A stretch of DNA of 64,000 nucleotides from an uncultured Spirochaetaceae bacterium (GTDB lineage: Bacteria > Spirochaetota > Spirochaetia > Sphaerochaetales > Sphaerochaetaceae): assembly GCA_944390015.1 (NCBI GenBank), contig CALXOL010000011.1, positions 24,762 to 88,761 of the forward strand. The letters run 5' to 3'. Each line of letters opens with the position of its first letter. Positions within the stretch are counted from its first letter, which is position 1. The notes under the pieces are model-generated. The model did not search any database and had not been told where the DNA came from. It saw only the letters and a program-made list of their open reading frames with translations. Shown piece after piece: positions 25,170 through 32,863 of the stretch. The translations under genes and the position numbers were made by a program.

Positions 25170-26081
25170 ATGGCAGATATCATAATAAGGGCCTCATTCT
25201 TCTTTGGAATGATAGTACTTGCATATGTCTTAAAGAAAGCGGGAGTTATAAAGAAGAGTGATGCGGAGGCTCTTGGCCGCATAATAATGAACATAACCCT
25301 TCCTGCGGCGATCCTATCATCTTTCAGAACTTATGTTTTTGATGTCTCTATGATGCTTTTAACCTTAGCTGGTTTCCTATCCACCATATTTATGAGTGCT
25401 CTAGGGTATTTTATTTCAATGAGGAAAAGCAGAGAAGAGCGAATATTCTACATGCTTAATCTTCCTGCTTATAACATAGGAAATTTCACCCTTCCGTTCG
25501 TCTCGGGTTTCTTAGGTGCGGTTGGTACGGTTGCAACATGCCTTTTTGATATGGGCAATGCTTTGATGTGTGTCGGTGGCAATGTCGTAGTTACGGAACT
25601 CGCAGTGGACGGAAGAAAGAAGGGTAGGAGTATACCGCTTTCTCTTCTTTCTGTGTTTACAAAGCCATCTGTTGCGGTTTACACCCTTATGACTATATTT
25701 GCCATAGTCGGATTTAAGCTTCCAGATGTAATATTCGATTTTGCTGCTGCAATAAGCCCTGCAAACGGGGTAATTGCGATGTTCATGATAGGAATAATGT
25801 TTGAGTTTACATTCAGTAAGGAAAATCTCAAGGAAGTTCTGATTGTAAACATCATCCGTCTTGCTCTTGCCGCTCTTATCGCATATTTCTTTTATGCAAT
25901 GACCGATTTTTCATATGAGGTGAGAAAGGCAGTCGCGATAACCGCTTTTGCACCTATAAGCAGTGCGGCAAGTGCTTTCTGCCAGGATTTAGGCGGTAAT
26001 CAGGAGCTAGAAGGATTCGCAAGTACTCTATCCATAGTGATTTCCTTGGTAATTATTCCCATACTGTTGATGGTGCTTTGA
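25170..26081 (+). CDS. AEC family transporter (auxin efflux carrier-like)
   Basis: A 303-residue membrane protein with ten predicted helices in two five-helix halves, the layout of the AEC (TC 2.A.69) family. Diagnostic parts are the N-terminal KKAGVIKKSDAEALGRIIMNITLPAAIL, NIGNFTLPF in the fourth helix and the helix-5 region AVGTVATCLFDMGNAL. Bacterial members export or import organic acids such as malate; the substrate is not predictable. GGAGGAG precedes the ATG. The 3' end overlaps the convergent methyltransferase gene. Confidence 0.87.
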   Translation: MADIIIRASFFFGMIVLAYVLKKAGVIKKSDAEALGRIIMNITLPAAILSSFRTYVFDVSMMLLTLAGFLSTIFMSALGYFISMRKSREERIFYMLNLPAYNIGNFTLPFVSGFLGAVGTVATCLFDMGNALMCVGGNVVVTELAVDGRKKGRSIPLSLLSVFTKPSVAVYTLMTIFAIVGFKLPDVIFDFAAAISPANGVIAMFMIGIMFEFTFSKENLKEVLIVNIIRLALAALIAYFFYAMTDFSYEVRKAVAITAFAPISSAASAFCQDLGGNQELEGFASTLSIVISLVIIPILLMVL

Positions 26082-26810
26082 TTGCCCGTACTGCGATGAA
26101 TGACGGGATGTTGAGCTCATCCAGAAGGCATAGCCGTTTGTATCCTCGTAAAGATCTGTGATGATGAATCCAGATTTTACTAATCCTCCGATCTGTTCTG
26201 TTATGGAGTGGGAGAACTGCATGCCGTCTTCCTCCCTGAAAAGGGAAGGATCTTTTAAAGGATTGAAAGGAAGGGACTGTGCAATCTTAGATTCATCATT
26301 GATATCAGTAATGTAATTGATGCCGTTCTCAAAGGTTATCATCAGAATTCCCTTGTCTTTTAGTATTCTTGCACATTCATTCAACAGAGGTTCCACTTTC
26401 TCAATATAGCATAGGGAAGGTGGGCAGAATATGATATCGAAATGGGCATCAGGAAAAGGAAGCGGCTTTGACATGTCAGCTTTTACGATATCTACGCTAT
26501 ATCCCTCTCTTTTTGAGACTATACGTTCCGATTCAAGTTGCATGTCATTGTAATCAAGAACCGTGCATTCTGCTCCAAGTGCAGAAAAGATTGGAATCTG
26601 CTGGCCTCCTCCTGATGCAAGTCCAAGAAGTCGTTTTCCTTTTAAGTTTCCAAACCAGGAATGTGGGACATTCTTCTTCGGGGTAAGCTTTACATCCCAT
26701 TCTCCTTGTAATGCTTTTTTATATGTTTCACTGTCGATGGGGATCCCCCATTCCCAGCCATCCTTGATCCAATTTGAAATAGTCTCTGCGTTTATATCCT
26801 GATAGTTCAT
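26054..26810 (-). pseudogene. class I SAM methyltransferase with a late frameshift
   Basis: Residues 1 to about 227 are a full class I methyltransferase: the N-terminal WIKDGWEWGIPI segment, motif I LLGLASGGGQQIP, motif II VLDYND and FDIIFCPPSLCYIE. After TNGY the frame goes wrong. Adding one base near 26128-26132 gives LLDELNIPSFIAVRAIKA, the family's usual C-terminus, and a TAA at 26054. Unshifted, the frame reads unrelated sequence (SSTSRHSSQYGQSK) to 26028. Either a real single-base deletion or a sequencing error is possible. The catalytic domain is intact, so the product may still work. Its 3' end overlaps the AEC gene by 28 bp if the shift is corrected. Confidence 0.75.
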
Positions 26811-27237
26811 GATTGAATGCTAACATAATTGTCTTTGCATTGCCATTCATCTTCAAGAAGGTAGCTATAACTTTGGAAGAGATCCAGAAATAAATCCTGA
26901 AACATTGAGAATGCTGAGAAGAAATCATTACCATCTATATCATTGAACGTAAGGTATAAAACAGGAATTTTGTTCATCCAATTTTTGCATGCTTCCATAT
27001 CCTTGCGCACTGATAGGCCTTTAAAAGCCCTTCATTTCTTTCCCTTATATCGAAAAAATATCTGAGCATTGTTGTGAAAGTTGTTTTTCCAAAGCGTCTA
27101 GGACGAGTAAAAAGAATGGCTCTGGAACTGTCGTTCATAAGTTCTCTTATTGAATCTGTCTTATCTACATAATAATCTCAGAGGCCATGATATCCCTAAA
27201 ATCCGCAGATCCTATTGGTAAAGCTATTTTTTTTCAT
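26807..27237 (-). pseudogene. decayed AAA-ATPase-like (DUF1703-type) gene, N-terminal remnant
   Basis: Starting at an ATG (27237) after CCAGGAG, the three frames together spell the N-terminus of an AAA-ATPase-like protein: KKIALPIGSADFRDIMAS, then YYVDKTDSIRELM, ILFTRPRRFGKTTFTTMLRYFF (Walker A) and WMNKIPVLYLTFNDIDG. At least two frameshifts are needed, one at a run of eight A just after the ATG and another near 27170, and the sequence stops at 26807 where the methyltransferase begins. The C-terminal nuclease-like part is absent. A non-functional relic. Confidence 0.75.
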
Positions 27238-27373
27238 AAAATCTCCTGGATAAGCATAACAGAAAATTCAGTTCTTGATTTTCTTACTTCTTCAAAAACT
27301 ATAAAAATAAGTAAAAGTATCAATCAAAAAAACAGTACATCATAAAATAGATAAAAAAATTTTTACAAATGTG

Positions 27374-27404
27374 TTGACATCTCTCTTTGTTTTTGGCATA
27401 TTAT
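27374..27404 (+). promoter_or_regulatory. promoter of the tRNA cluster
   Basis: Consensus TTGACA at 27374-27379 and TATTAT at 27399-27404 (19-bp spacer; CATATT gives 17), 45 bp before tRNA-His. Confidence 0.6.
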
Positions 27405-27448
27405 CGTACGTTGAAATTGCACTGGCAAAGCCATGGAATTTCCATTAT

Positions 27449-27522
27449 GGTGGAAGTAGTTCAGTGGTAGAGCGCCAGATTGTGGATCTGGTTGTCGAGG
27501 GTTCGAATCCCTTCTTCCACCC
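27449..27522 (+). tRNA. tRNA-His (anticodon GTG)
   Basis: A cloverleaf with GGTGGAA pairing TTCCACC and the extra 5' G opposite C73 that is diagnostic for tRNA-His. The anticodon loop TTGTGGA (27480-27486) gives GTG. CCA is not fully encoded. Confidence 0.95.
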
Positions 27523-27531
27523 AAAACCTAA

Positions 27532-27604
27532 GCGCTCGTAGCTCAACGGATAGAGCGTCGGACTTCGAATCCGCAGGTTACAGGTTCGAGTCCTGCCGGG
27601 CGCA
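27532..27604 (+). tRNA. tRNA-Arg (anticodon TCG)
   Basis: Acceptor GCGCTCG with CGGGCGC (one G-U), discriminator A. Loop CTTCGAA gives TCG, reading CGA/CGG codons. It is 9 nt after tRNA-His. Confidence 0.93.
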
Positions 27605-27614
27605 TAAGACATTT

Positions 27615-27687
27615 GGGCCGCTAGCTCAGCTGGTAGAGCAGCAGACTCTTAATCTGCGGGTCAAAGGTTCGATCCCTTTGCGGCTCA
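27615..27687 (+). tRNA. tRNA-Lys (anticodon CTT)
   Basis: Acceptor GGGCCGC with GCGGCTC, anticodon stem GCAGA/TCTGC, loop CTCTTAA giving CTT (AAG codons), TTCGATC T-loop. Confidence 0.94.
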
Positions 27688-27723
27688 TAAATATACCAAG
27701 CACTACGAAAGTGGTGATTAACT

Positions 27724-27803
27724 GCGAGAGTGGTGGAATTGGTATACACGCTAGTCTTAGGAACTAGTGCTTCGGCTTGCGGGTTCGAGTCCCGCCTCTC
27801 GCA
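27724..27803 (+). tRNA. tRNA-Leu (anticodon TAG)
   Basis: An 80-nt class II tRNA with acceptor GCGAGAG/CTCTCGC, anticodon stem CTAGT/ACTAG and loop CTTAGGA giving TAG, and a variable arm GCTTCGGC. Confidence 0.95.
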
Positions 27804-27815
27804 AGACCAAAATAT

Positions 27816-27887
27816 GCGAAAGTAGCTCAGTGGTAGAGCTCCACCTTGCCAAGGTGGATGTCGCGGGTTCAAGTCCCGTCTTTCGCT
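27816..27887 (+). tRNA. tRNA-Gly (anticodon GCC)
   Basis: Acceptor GCGAAAG/CTTTCGC, discriminator T as usual for glycine, anticodon stem CCACC/GGTGG with loop TTGCCAA giving GCC. Last tRNA of the cluster. Confidence 0.94.
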
Positions 27888-27894
27888 CTTTGAT

Positions 27895-27922
27895 AAGTCC
27901 TTACATTGTAAGGACTTTTTAT
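27895..27922 (+). terminator. terminator of the tRNA cluster
   Basis: AAGTCCTTAC-ATT-GTAAGGACTT, a perfect 10-bp stem continuing into TTTT, 8 nt after tRNA-Gly. Confidence 0.88.
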
Positions 27923-27977
27923 TTTCTTCATATTAATTTAACTGGTTTACGGGGAATTTCTGGAGTATAGTGGATTT

Positions 27978-28040
27978 AAATGACTTTTATCTTCATAAAA
28001 ATCAAATTGAAAATGATTTTTCTGGACTTAAAAGTCATTT
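27978..28040. repeat. 63-nt two-level inverted repeat before the AAA/DUF4143 gene
   Basis: The outer arms AAATGACTTTTA (27978-27989) and TAAAAGTCATTT (28029-28040) are perfectly complementary. After symmetric 7-nt internal loops, the inner arms AAAAATCA (27997-28004) and TGATTTTT (28014-28021) pair around a 9-nt loop. It ends 18 nt before the GTG start of the next gene, so in RNA it would form a long leader hairpin covering the translation start region, or in DNA a cruciform or dimeric operator. Confidence 0.7.
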
Positions 28041-28058
28041 TGATGTTAAAATAACGGT

Positions 28059-29366
28059 GTGTATAGGAAAATCGAAAAAATACTTGCGGAGTGGAAGAAC
28101 GAAGCAAGGCGCAAGCCACTTCTCATCACAGGAGCACGACAGACTGGAAAGACCTACATTATGGAGAAGTTCGGTAGAAAAGAATTTGATGCCGTTATTG
28201 CCGTTGATTTCGAAAAAAATCCAGCTGCGAAGACTGTATTTGATGGAGACCTTGGACCTGAGTCCATCATCCCTCAGCTTGAAGCGTTCTCCGGCGTTAG
28301 GTATGTTTCTGGAAGGACCCTGATGATATTGGACGAGATACAGGTGTGTCCGCGAGCCATAACAGCTCTAAAGTACTTTTATGACAGTGGTCTCGACCTG
28401 CACGTCATAGGTGCTGGAAGTCTGCTCGGTGTCGCAATAAGCAGGCGTGACTTCTCATTTCCCGTGGGCAAGGTAAGAACTGTTAGGTTGTGTCCTCTTG
28501 ATTTCGAGGAATTTCTTATTGCATCAGGCGATGAGGCCCTGATTATCATGTGCCGGGAGGCGTATGAGAAACGATCTCCTCTTCCATCTGCCATTCATGA
28601 AAGACTTCTGGAGATTTACAGGACGTATCTCGTCATAGGTGGAATGCCTGATGTCGTCTCGACTTATCTGGAGAGGGGAAGCTACGTCGATGCGGGGGAG
28701 GTACAAGAAGGCATACTCTTGGATTATAGGGCGGATATCGCCAAATATGCGGATGACACGCAGAAGGTGCTTTCTCAGCGTGCATTCGATACGATCCCAA
28801 TGCAGCTAGCGAAAGATAACAGGAAATTCCAGTACAACTTGATAAGAAAGGGTGCGACATCTACGATATTCGGGGAGTCTCTAGAATGGCTCTGTGCTGC
28901 TGGGCTCACACTTAGATGTGGGAAGGTTACGAATCCTGAGATTCCACTCAAAGCCTATGAGAACCTCTCATCGTTTAAGCTCTATATTCTCGATCCTGGA
29001 CTTCTTGTGCGTATGTCCGGTATGCCGAGGGAGAGCGTGCTTAACAGGATGGGGGAGCGTTTCATGGAAGGGCTGACAGAGAACTATGTGGCCGCCATGT
29101 TCACTGCGTCAGGAGTCCCGCTTTATTACTGGGTGTCGTCGGGGCAGGCTGAAATAGATTTTCTACTGCAGTCCGGCGTCTCTGTAGTACCTGTCGAGGT
29201 CAAGGCGGGGGAGCATGTGCGTTCGCGAAGTCTATCCGTCTACAGAAATAGTTTCTCGCCTTCACTCTGTATCAGACTTTCGACTCGGAACTTCGGATTA
29301 GAGGATGGACTTTTCTCTGTACCTCTATATGCAGCATGGCTGGTTGCCGGAGAATACGGAATCTGA
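28059..29366 (+). CDS. AAA_14/DUF4143 ATPase with nuclease-like C-terminus
   Basis: A 435-residue P-loop protein. Walker A GARQTGKT at residues 25-32, Walker B LMILDEIQ near 90, and SFPVGKVRTVRLCPLDFEEFL, the family signature after the ATPase core. The C-terminal DUF4143 region contains YYWVSSGQAEIDFLLQ...VVPVEVKAG, a D...ExK arrangement of PD-(D/E)XK nuclease-like folds. Paralogues are abundant and variable in spirochaetes and Bacteroidota; the function is unknown. The start is GTG at 28059, the first possible codon after a stop, and the ribosome site is poor. It is monocistronic, between the tRNA cluster and unrelated genes; a likely acquired gene. Confidence 0.85.
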   Translation: MYRKIEKILAEWKNEARRKPLLITGARQTGKTYIMEKFGRKEFDAVIAVDFEKNPAAKTVFDGDLGPESIIPQLEAFSGVRYVSGRTLMILDEIQVCPRAITALKYFYDSGLDLHVIGAGSLLGVAISRRDFSFPVGKVRTVRLCPLDFEEFLIASGDEALIIMCREAYEKRSPLPSAIHERLLEIYRTYLVIGGMPDVVSTYLERGSYVDAGEVQEGILLDYRADIAKYADDTQKVLSQRAFDTIPMQLAKDNRKFQYNLIRKGATSTIFGESLEWLCAAGLTLRCGKVTNPEIPLKAYENLSSFKLYILDPGLLVRMSGMPRESVLNRMGERFMEGLTENYVAAMFTASGVPLYYWVSSGQAEIDFLLQSGVSVVPVEVKAGEHVRSRSLSVYRNSFSPSLCIRLSTRNFGLEDGLFSVPLYAAWLVAGEYGI

Positions 29367-29636
29367 GTTGACAGAAATCTCTAGTTCACGGTTGCTCTCT
29401 CATTACATGGTGCGTAGCCGTATTTTTATATTTGCAGAGTATCCTGCAGAGGCAATTACTCATTGTTCCTGTGGATAGTGGGGCAATCTGTGTTTTCTTT
29501 TAAGAATACATTATGTTCTGCGTCGATGATTCTTAGTTGAATCAGATGAAAAAGGATGATGTAATTAGTTTAACTAGAAACTTAATCAGCAAAACAGTTC
29601 TTGCCAAACCGACATTATCGTTTCAGAATATTCTCC

Positions 29637-30578
29637 ATGAAAGGTGTTATAATTGATGGCTATTCTTTAAATCCAGGTGATTTATCCTATGATATTCTCT
29701 CATCCCTAGTTCCTTTTGATGTATATGATAGGACGGATGATAGTCAAGTGTTGGATCGCTGCAAGGATAAGGAAATAATTATTACAAATAAGATTCCGTT
29801 TTCTCGAGAGCGGATGCTCGCCCTTCCAAATTTAAAATACATTGGAGTTACTGCAACAGGATACAATATAATAGATGTTGATGCTGCTAAGGAGCTCGGA
29901 ATTGCCGTTACTAATATCCCGTCATACAGTACAGATGCGGTTGCACAGCATGTCTTTGCATTCATACTTTCCATTTCAAATGCTGTGATAAAGCATGATG
30001 AGGCCGTGAAGAGGGGAATGTGGGAGAATTGTGGAAACTTCTGTTTCTGGCTTTCTCCTCTTTTCGAGTTGAAAGGAAAGACCATTGGCATCATAGGACT
30101 TGGCAGCATAGGGAGAAGAGTTGCGGAGATTGCAAAGACCTTCGGCATGGAGGTCCTCTCATATTCACCTCATTCGAGAGTGGAGGGAATAAAGTCCCTA
30201 AGCTTTGATGAAGTACTCTCAAAAAGCGATATAATAACACTGCATTGTCCTCTGACAAAAAACAATGCAAAGATGATAAACGAAGAGAGCCTTAAGAGGG
30301 TGAAGAGGGGAGCTATTTTGATAAACGCCTCCCGCGGAGGTCTTGTGGATGAGGCTGAGGTCATAAAGGCTTTGGACGACGGGGTTCTCTCACATTACTG
30401 TGCAGACGTCCTTTCTAAGGAGCCACCGAAGAACAATATTCTTTCTATGCATCCGAAAGCGATTATCACACCGCATATCGCATGGGCTCCACTTGAGACG
30501 AGGAAGAGGTTGCTTGGCATGGTATATGATAATCTTAAGAGCTTTATCGAGGGTAAAAGCCTCAACAGGGTGGTGTAG
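29637..30578 (+). CDS. D-2-hydroxyacid dehydrogenase (hydroxypyruvate reductase type)
   Basis: 313 residues from the ATG at 29637 (MKGVIIDG); a TTG at 29601 is less likely and neither has a clear ribosome site. NAD-binding IGIIGLGSIGRRVAEIAK lies near residue 148. Catalytic residues are in NASRGGLVDE (Arg), the Glu about 30 residues later (SKEPP) and TPHIAWAP (His). This family reduces 2-keto acids such as hydroxypyruvate or glyoxylate with NAD(P)H; the exact substrate is open. The next gene begins 3 bases after its stop, so the two are likely co-transcribed. Confidence 0.88.
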   Translation: MKGVIIDGYSLNPGDLSYDILSSLVPFDVYDRTDDSQVLDRCKDKEIIITNKIPFSRERMLALPNLKYIGVTATGYNIIDVDAAKELGIAVTNIPSYSTDAVAQHVFAFILSISNAVIKHDEAVKRGMWENCGNFCFWLSPLFELKGKTIGIIGLGSIGRRVAEIAKTFGMEVLSYSPHSRVEGIKSLSFDEVLSKSDIITLHCPLTKNNAKMINEESLKRVKRGAILINASRGGLVDEAEVIKALDDGVLSHYCADVLSKEPPKNNILSMHPKAIITPHIAWAPLETRKRLLGMVYDNLKSFIEGKSLNRVV

Positions 30579-30581
30579 TCT

Positions 30582-31301
30582 ATGAGCCGAAACGTGTTCG
30601 ACAATCCTTCTTTCTTTTCTAAGTACATGGAACTTAGGAAGGACTACAATCATAATGATTTACTTGAGCATCCTGAAATGGAGAAGCTCTGTCCTGATGT
30701 AAGGGGTAAGAGGGTTCTGGATCTTGGATGCGGATACGGCTCCTATGCCCGCTCTTTCATTGAAAGAGGGGCCTCTTATTATCTTGGCATTGATTCTTCT
30801 GAGAGCATGATAAGAAAGGCAAATGCGGAGAATGCTGGAGATAATATAGAGTACAAGCTCATGAATCTTGAAGATCTCGACAGCTTTGAATGTCGTTTCG
30901 ATTTGGCTTATTCTTCGCTCGTCTTCCATTACATCGATGATTTCGATAAGCTGCTACGCGCCATCCATTCCATCTTGAACAATGACGGGATTCTTCTTTT
31001 TTCCCAGATGCATCCGATCATCAGCGCAAGCAATGGCTATAGTGGATATTTCGAAGGGGAGTATTTTGCCTTCTCTTCCTACCAGGAGGAGGGGAGGAGA
31101 GAGGGGCATTGGTTCAAGCAAAAAGTCATAAGCTACCATAGGAAGATGTCTACAATCATGAATGCCCTCGCTTCAAATGGCTTTCTAATTGAGAAGGTTT
31201 TGGAGCCTCTCCCATCTCTAGAGGCCGTAAGAGAACTTCCAGCGCTGGAGAAGGATCTGGTGCGTCCTACTTTCCTAATCGTAAGAGCGAGAAGGATTTA
31301 G
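30582..31301 (+). CDS. class I SAM-dependent methyltransferase
   Basis: A 239-residue methyltransferase. Motif I VLDLGCGYGSYARSFIERG (near residue 46) binds SAM, followed by YLGIDSSESMI (motif II) and FDLAYSSLVFHYIDDFDKLL (motif IV/V), the COG2227/UbiE-like small-molecule type. The substrate is unknown. It follows the dehydrogenase with a 3-base gap and ends at a terminator. Confidence 0.87.
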   Translation: MSRNVFDNPSFFSKYMELRKDYNHNDLLEHPEMEKLCPDVRGKRVLDLGCGYGSYARSFIERGASYYLGIDSSESMIRKANAENAGDNIEYKLMNLEDLDSFECRFDLAYSSLVFHYIDDFDKLLRAIHSILNNDGILLFSQMHPIISASNGYSGYFEGEYFAFSSYQEEGRREGHWFKQKVISYHRKMSTIMNALASNGFLIEKVLEPLPSLEAVRELPALEKDLVRPTFLIVRARRI

Positions 31302-31321
31302 CTTTTCATTTTTCCAAAAAC

Positions 31322-31353
31322 AGAGAGAGGAAGTTTCTCCGTACCTTCTCTCT
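31322..31353 (+). terminator. terminator after the methyltransferase gene
   Basis: AGAGAGAGG facing CCTTCTCTCT around a loop, then ATTTCTG and, a little further, a run of nine T. About 20 nt after the stop. Confidence 0.6.
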
Positions 31354-31514
31354 ATTTCTGTACTCGTTTTTTTTTAAGCCATCAGGTTGTTGTTTTTTTG
31401 ATGTAAAAGGTAAAAAGTAGTATTTTTAGTAGTATTAATTGTTTTCGTGTAAAGATGTTATAGTTTTAGTATGAAAATTTTTTAAAAACTTTTATTTAAT
31501 GCAGGGAATACTCG

Positions 31515-31544
31515 TTGCATATTTATTCACAAAATGTATATTAT
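31515..31544 (+). promoter_or_regulatory. probable promoter of the liv operon
   Basis: TTGCAT (31515-31520), 18-bp spacer, TATTAT (31539-31544), 45 bp before livK. The 287-base gap 31302-31588 holds nothing else that I recognise. Confidence 0.5.
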
Positions 31545-31588
31545 AGGCATAATAAAAATATTCATATTTTTTGAGGAGGGTGAATATT

Positions 31589-32779
31589 ATGAAAAAGATC
31601 TTAGCAATAGCTTTAGTTGCTTTCATTGCTGTTTTCTCCGTTTTCGCAGGCGGCGCAAGCGAAGAGGCTCCTAGTACCCTTAAAATCGGATTTATCGGAC
31701 CTCTTACTGGAGATAACGCAAACTATGGTATCAGATGCTCCAATGCGGCTCGTCTTGCTATCAATGAAATCAATGCTGCTGGTGGTGTAAACGGAATGCA
31801 GCTTGAACTCATCGCAGAGGACAGCCAGGGTTCTGTTGATAGGGCAATCTCAAGCTATGAGAAGCTCGCATATACTGACAACGTAGTCGCAATCATCGGA
31901 CCAGTTTTTACTTCTCCAGCTCTCGCAGTTGCACAGCGCTGCTTTGAGGATGGTGTCGTAATGATTTCTCCAAGTGCAACACATAAGGATGTTACGGCTC
32001 TTGGCGACTGGGTATATAGAACGGTTCCTTCCGATTCCCTTCAGTCTGAAGTAGCGGCACACTATTTCTATGAGGTTCTCGGATACAGGAATATCGCATG
32101 TCTCTATGCTATGAACGATTACAGCCAGGGACTTGCAGAAGGTGTTGAGGATACATTCACATCTCTTGGTGGAACGATTACCAGCATGCAGACATGTATG
32201 GTAGGAGACAGGGACTTCAGAACTCAGCTCGGAGAAATCAGAGCTACTAACCCTGAGGCGATTTACATCCCTAACTATACTGTTGAGGATGCTCAGATTC
32301 TCGAGCAGGCTTCACAGCTTGGCATGAACATCCCATTCCTCTCATCCGATGGTTTCTCAGATCCTGAGATCTATAATCTCGCTGGAGATTTTACAGATGG
32401 TGTAATCTACGTAGGACCTGCACAGGCAGAGGCTTCAACAATCCTTGTTGACTTCCAGGCTGCTTACAGTGAGGCTTATAACGGAGATGCTCCGGACAGC
32501 TTCGCTACGAACTCCTATGATGCTACATACATCCTCCGCGATGCTCTTACAAGAGTTTTTGAGAACGGTGGAGATCTTGCGGATATCGACGCATTCAGAG
32601 CTTCGGTAAATGATGAGGTTAAGGCTACGGACGATTTTGAAGGTGCTAACGGCATCATCAACTTCGCTGCTAATGGAGATATGGTTGCCAGCCAGGGCGT
32701 ATATGACGTAGAAGGTACAACTCCTGTATATGTCGGATCCTTCCAGGTTGTTGACAATCACATCGTTCAGGTAGACTAA
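31589..32779 (+). CDS. livK: branched-chain amino acid ABC transporter substrate-binding protein
   Basis: A 396-residue type I periplasmic binding protein. GAGGAGGGTG places the start at the ATG at 31589 rather than a TTG at 31571. The signal peptide ends VFA before GGASEEAPS; there is no lipobox. Family segments: IGFIGPLTGDNANYGI, AAGGVNGMQLELIAEDSQG, VVAIIGPVFTSPALAVA and YVGSFQVV at the end. It captures Leu/Ile/Val or related amino acids for LivHMGF, encoded directly downstream after an intercistronic hairpin. Confidence 0.9.
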   Translation: MKKILAIALVAFIAVFSVFAGGASEEAPSTLKIGFIGPLTGDNANYGIRCSNAARLAINEINAAGGVNGMQLELIAEDSQGSVDRAISSYEKLAYTDNVVAIIGPVFTSPALAVAQRCFEDGVVMISPSATHKDVTALGDWVYRTVPSDSLQSEVAAHYFYEVLGYRNIACLYAMNDYSQGLAEGVEDTFTSLGGTITSMQTCMVGDRDFRTQLGEIRATNPEAIYIPNYTVEDAQILEQASQLGMNIPFLSSDGFSDPEIYNLAGDFTDGVIYVGPAQAEASTILVDFQAAYSEAYNGDAPDSFATNSYDATYILRDALTRVFENGGDLADIDAFRASVNDEVKATDDFEGANGIINFAANGDMVASQGVYDVEGTTPVYVGSFQVVDNHIVQVD

Positions 32780-32800
32780 TATAGTATTAGCTTGACAACG

Positions 32801-32823
32801 GCTGTCCGGCATTCCCGGGCAGC
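32801..32823 (+). promoter_or_regulatory. intercistronic hairpin between livK and livH
   Basis: GCTGTCCGG, 5-nt loop, CCGGGCAGC (nine pairs, one G-U), 21 nt after livK. It lacks a T-run; it is the third such hairpin after a binding-protein gene in the window (the duplicated TRAP copy counted once). Confidence 0.6.
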
Positions 32824-32863
32824 TTAGTCATTTAAGAGAACTTATTTTTCGGAGGATGGTATC

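Noticed and set aside
27480..27970. Open frames across the tRNA cluster
   Set aside because: They are translations of tRNA genes with no ribosome site and no protein-like composition.
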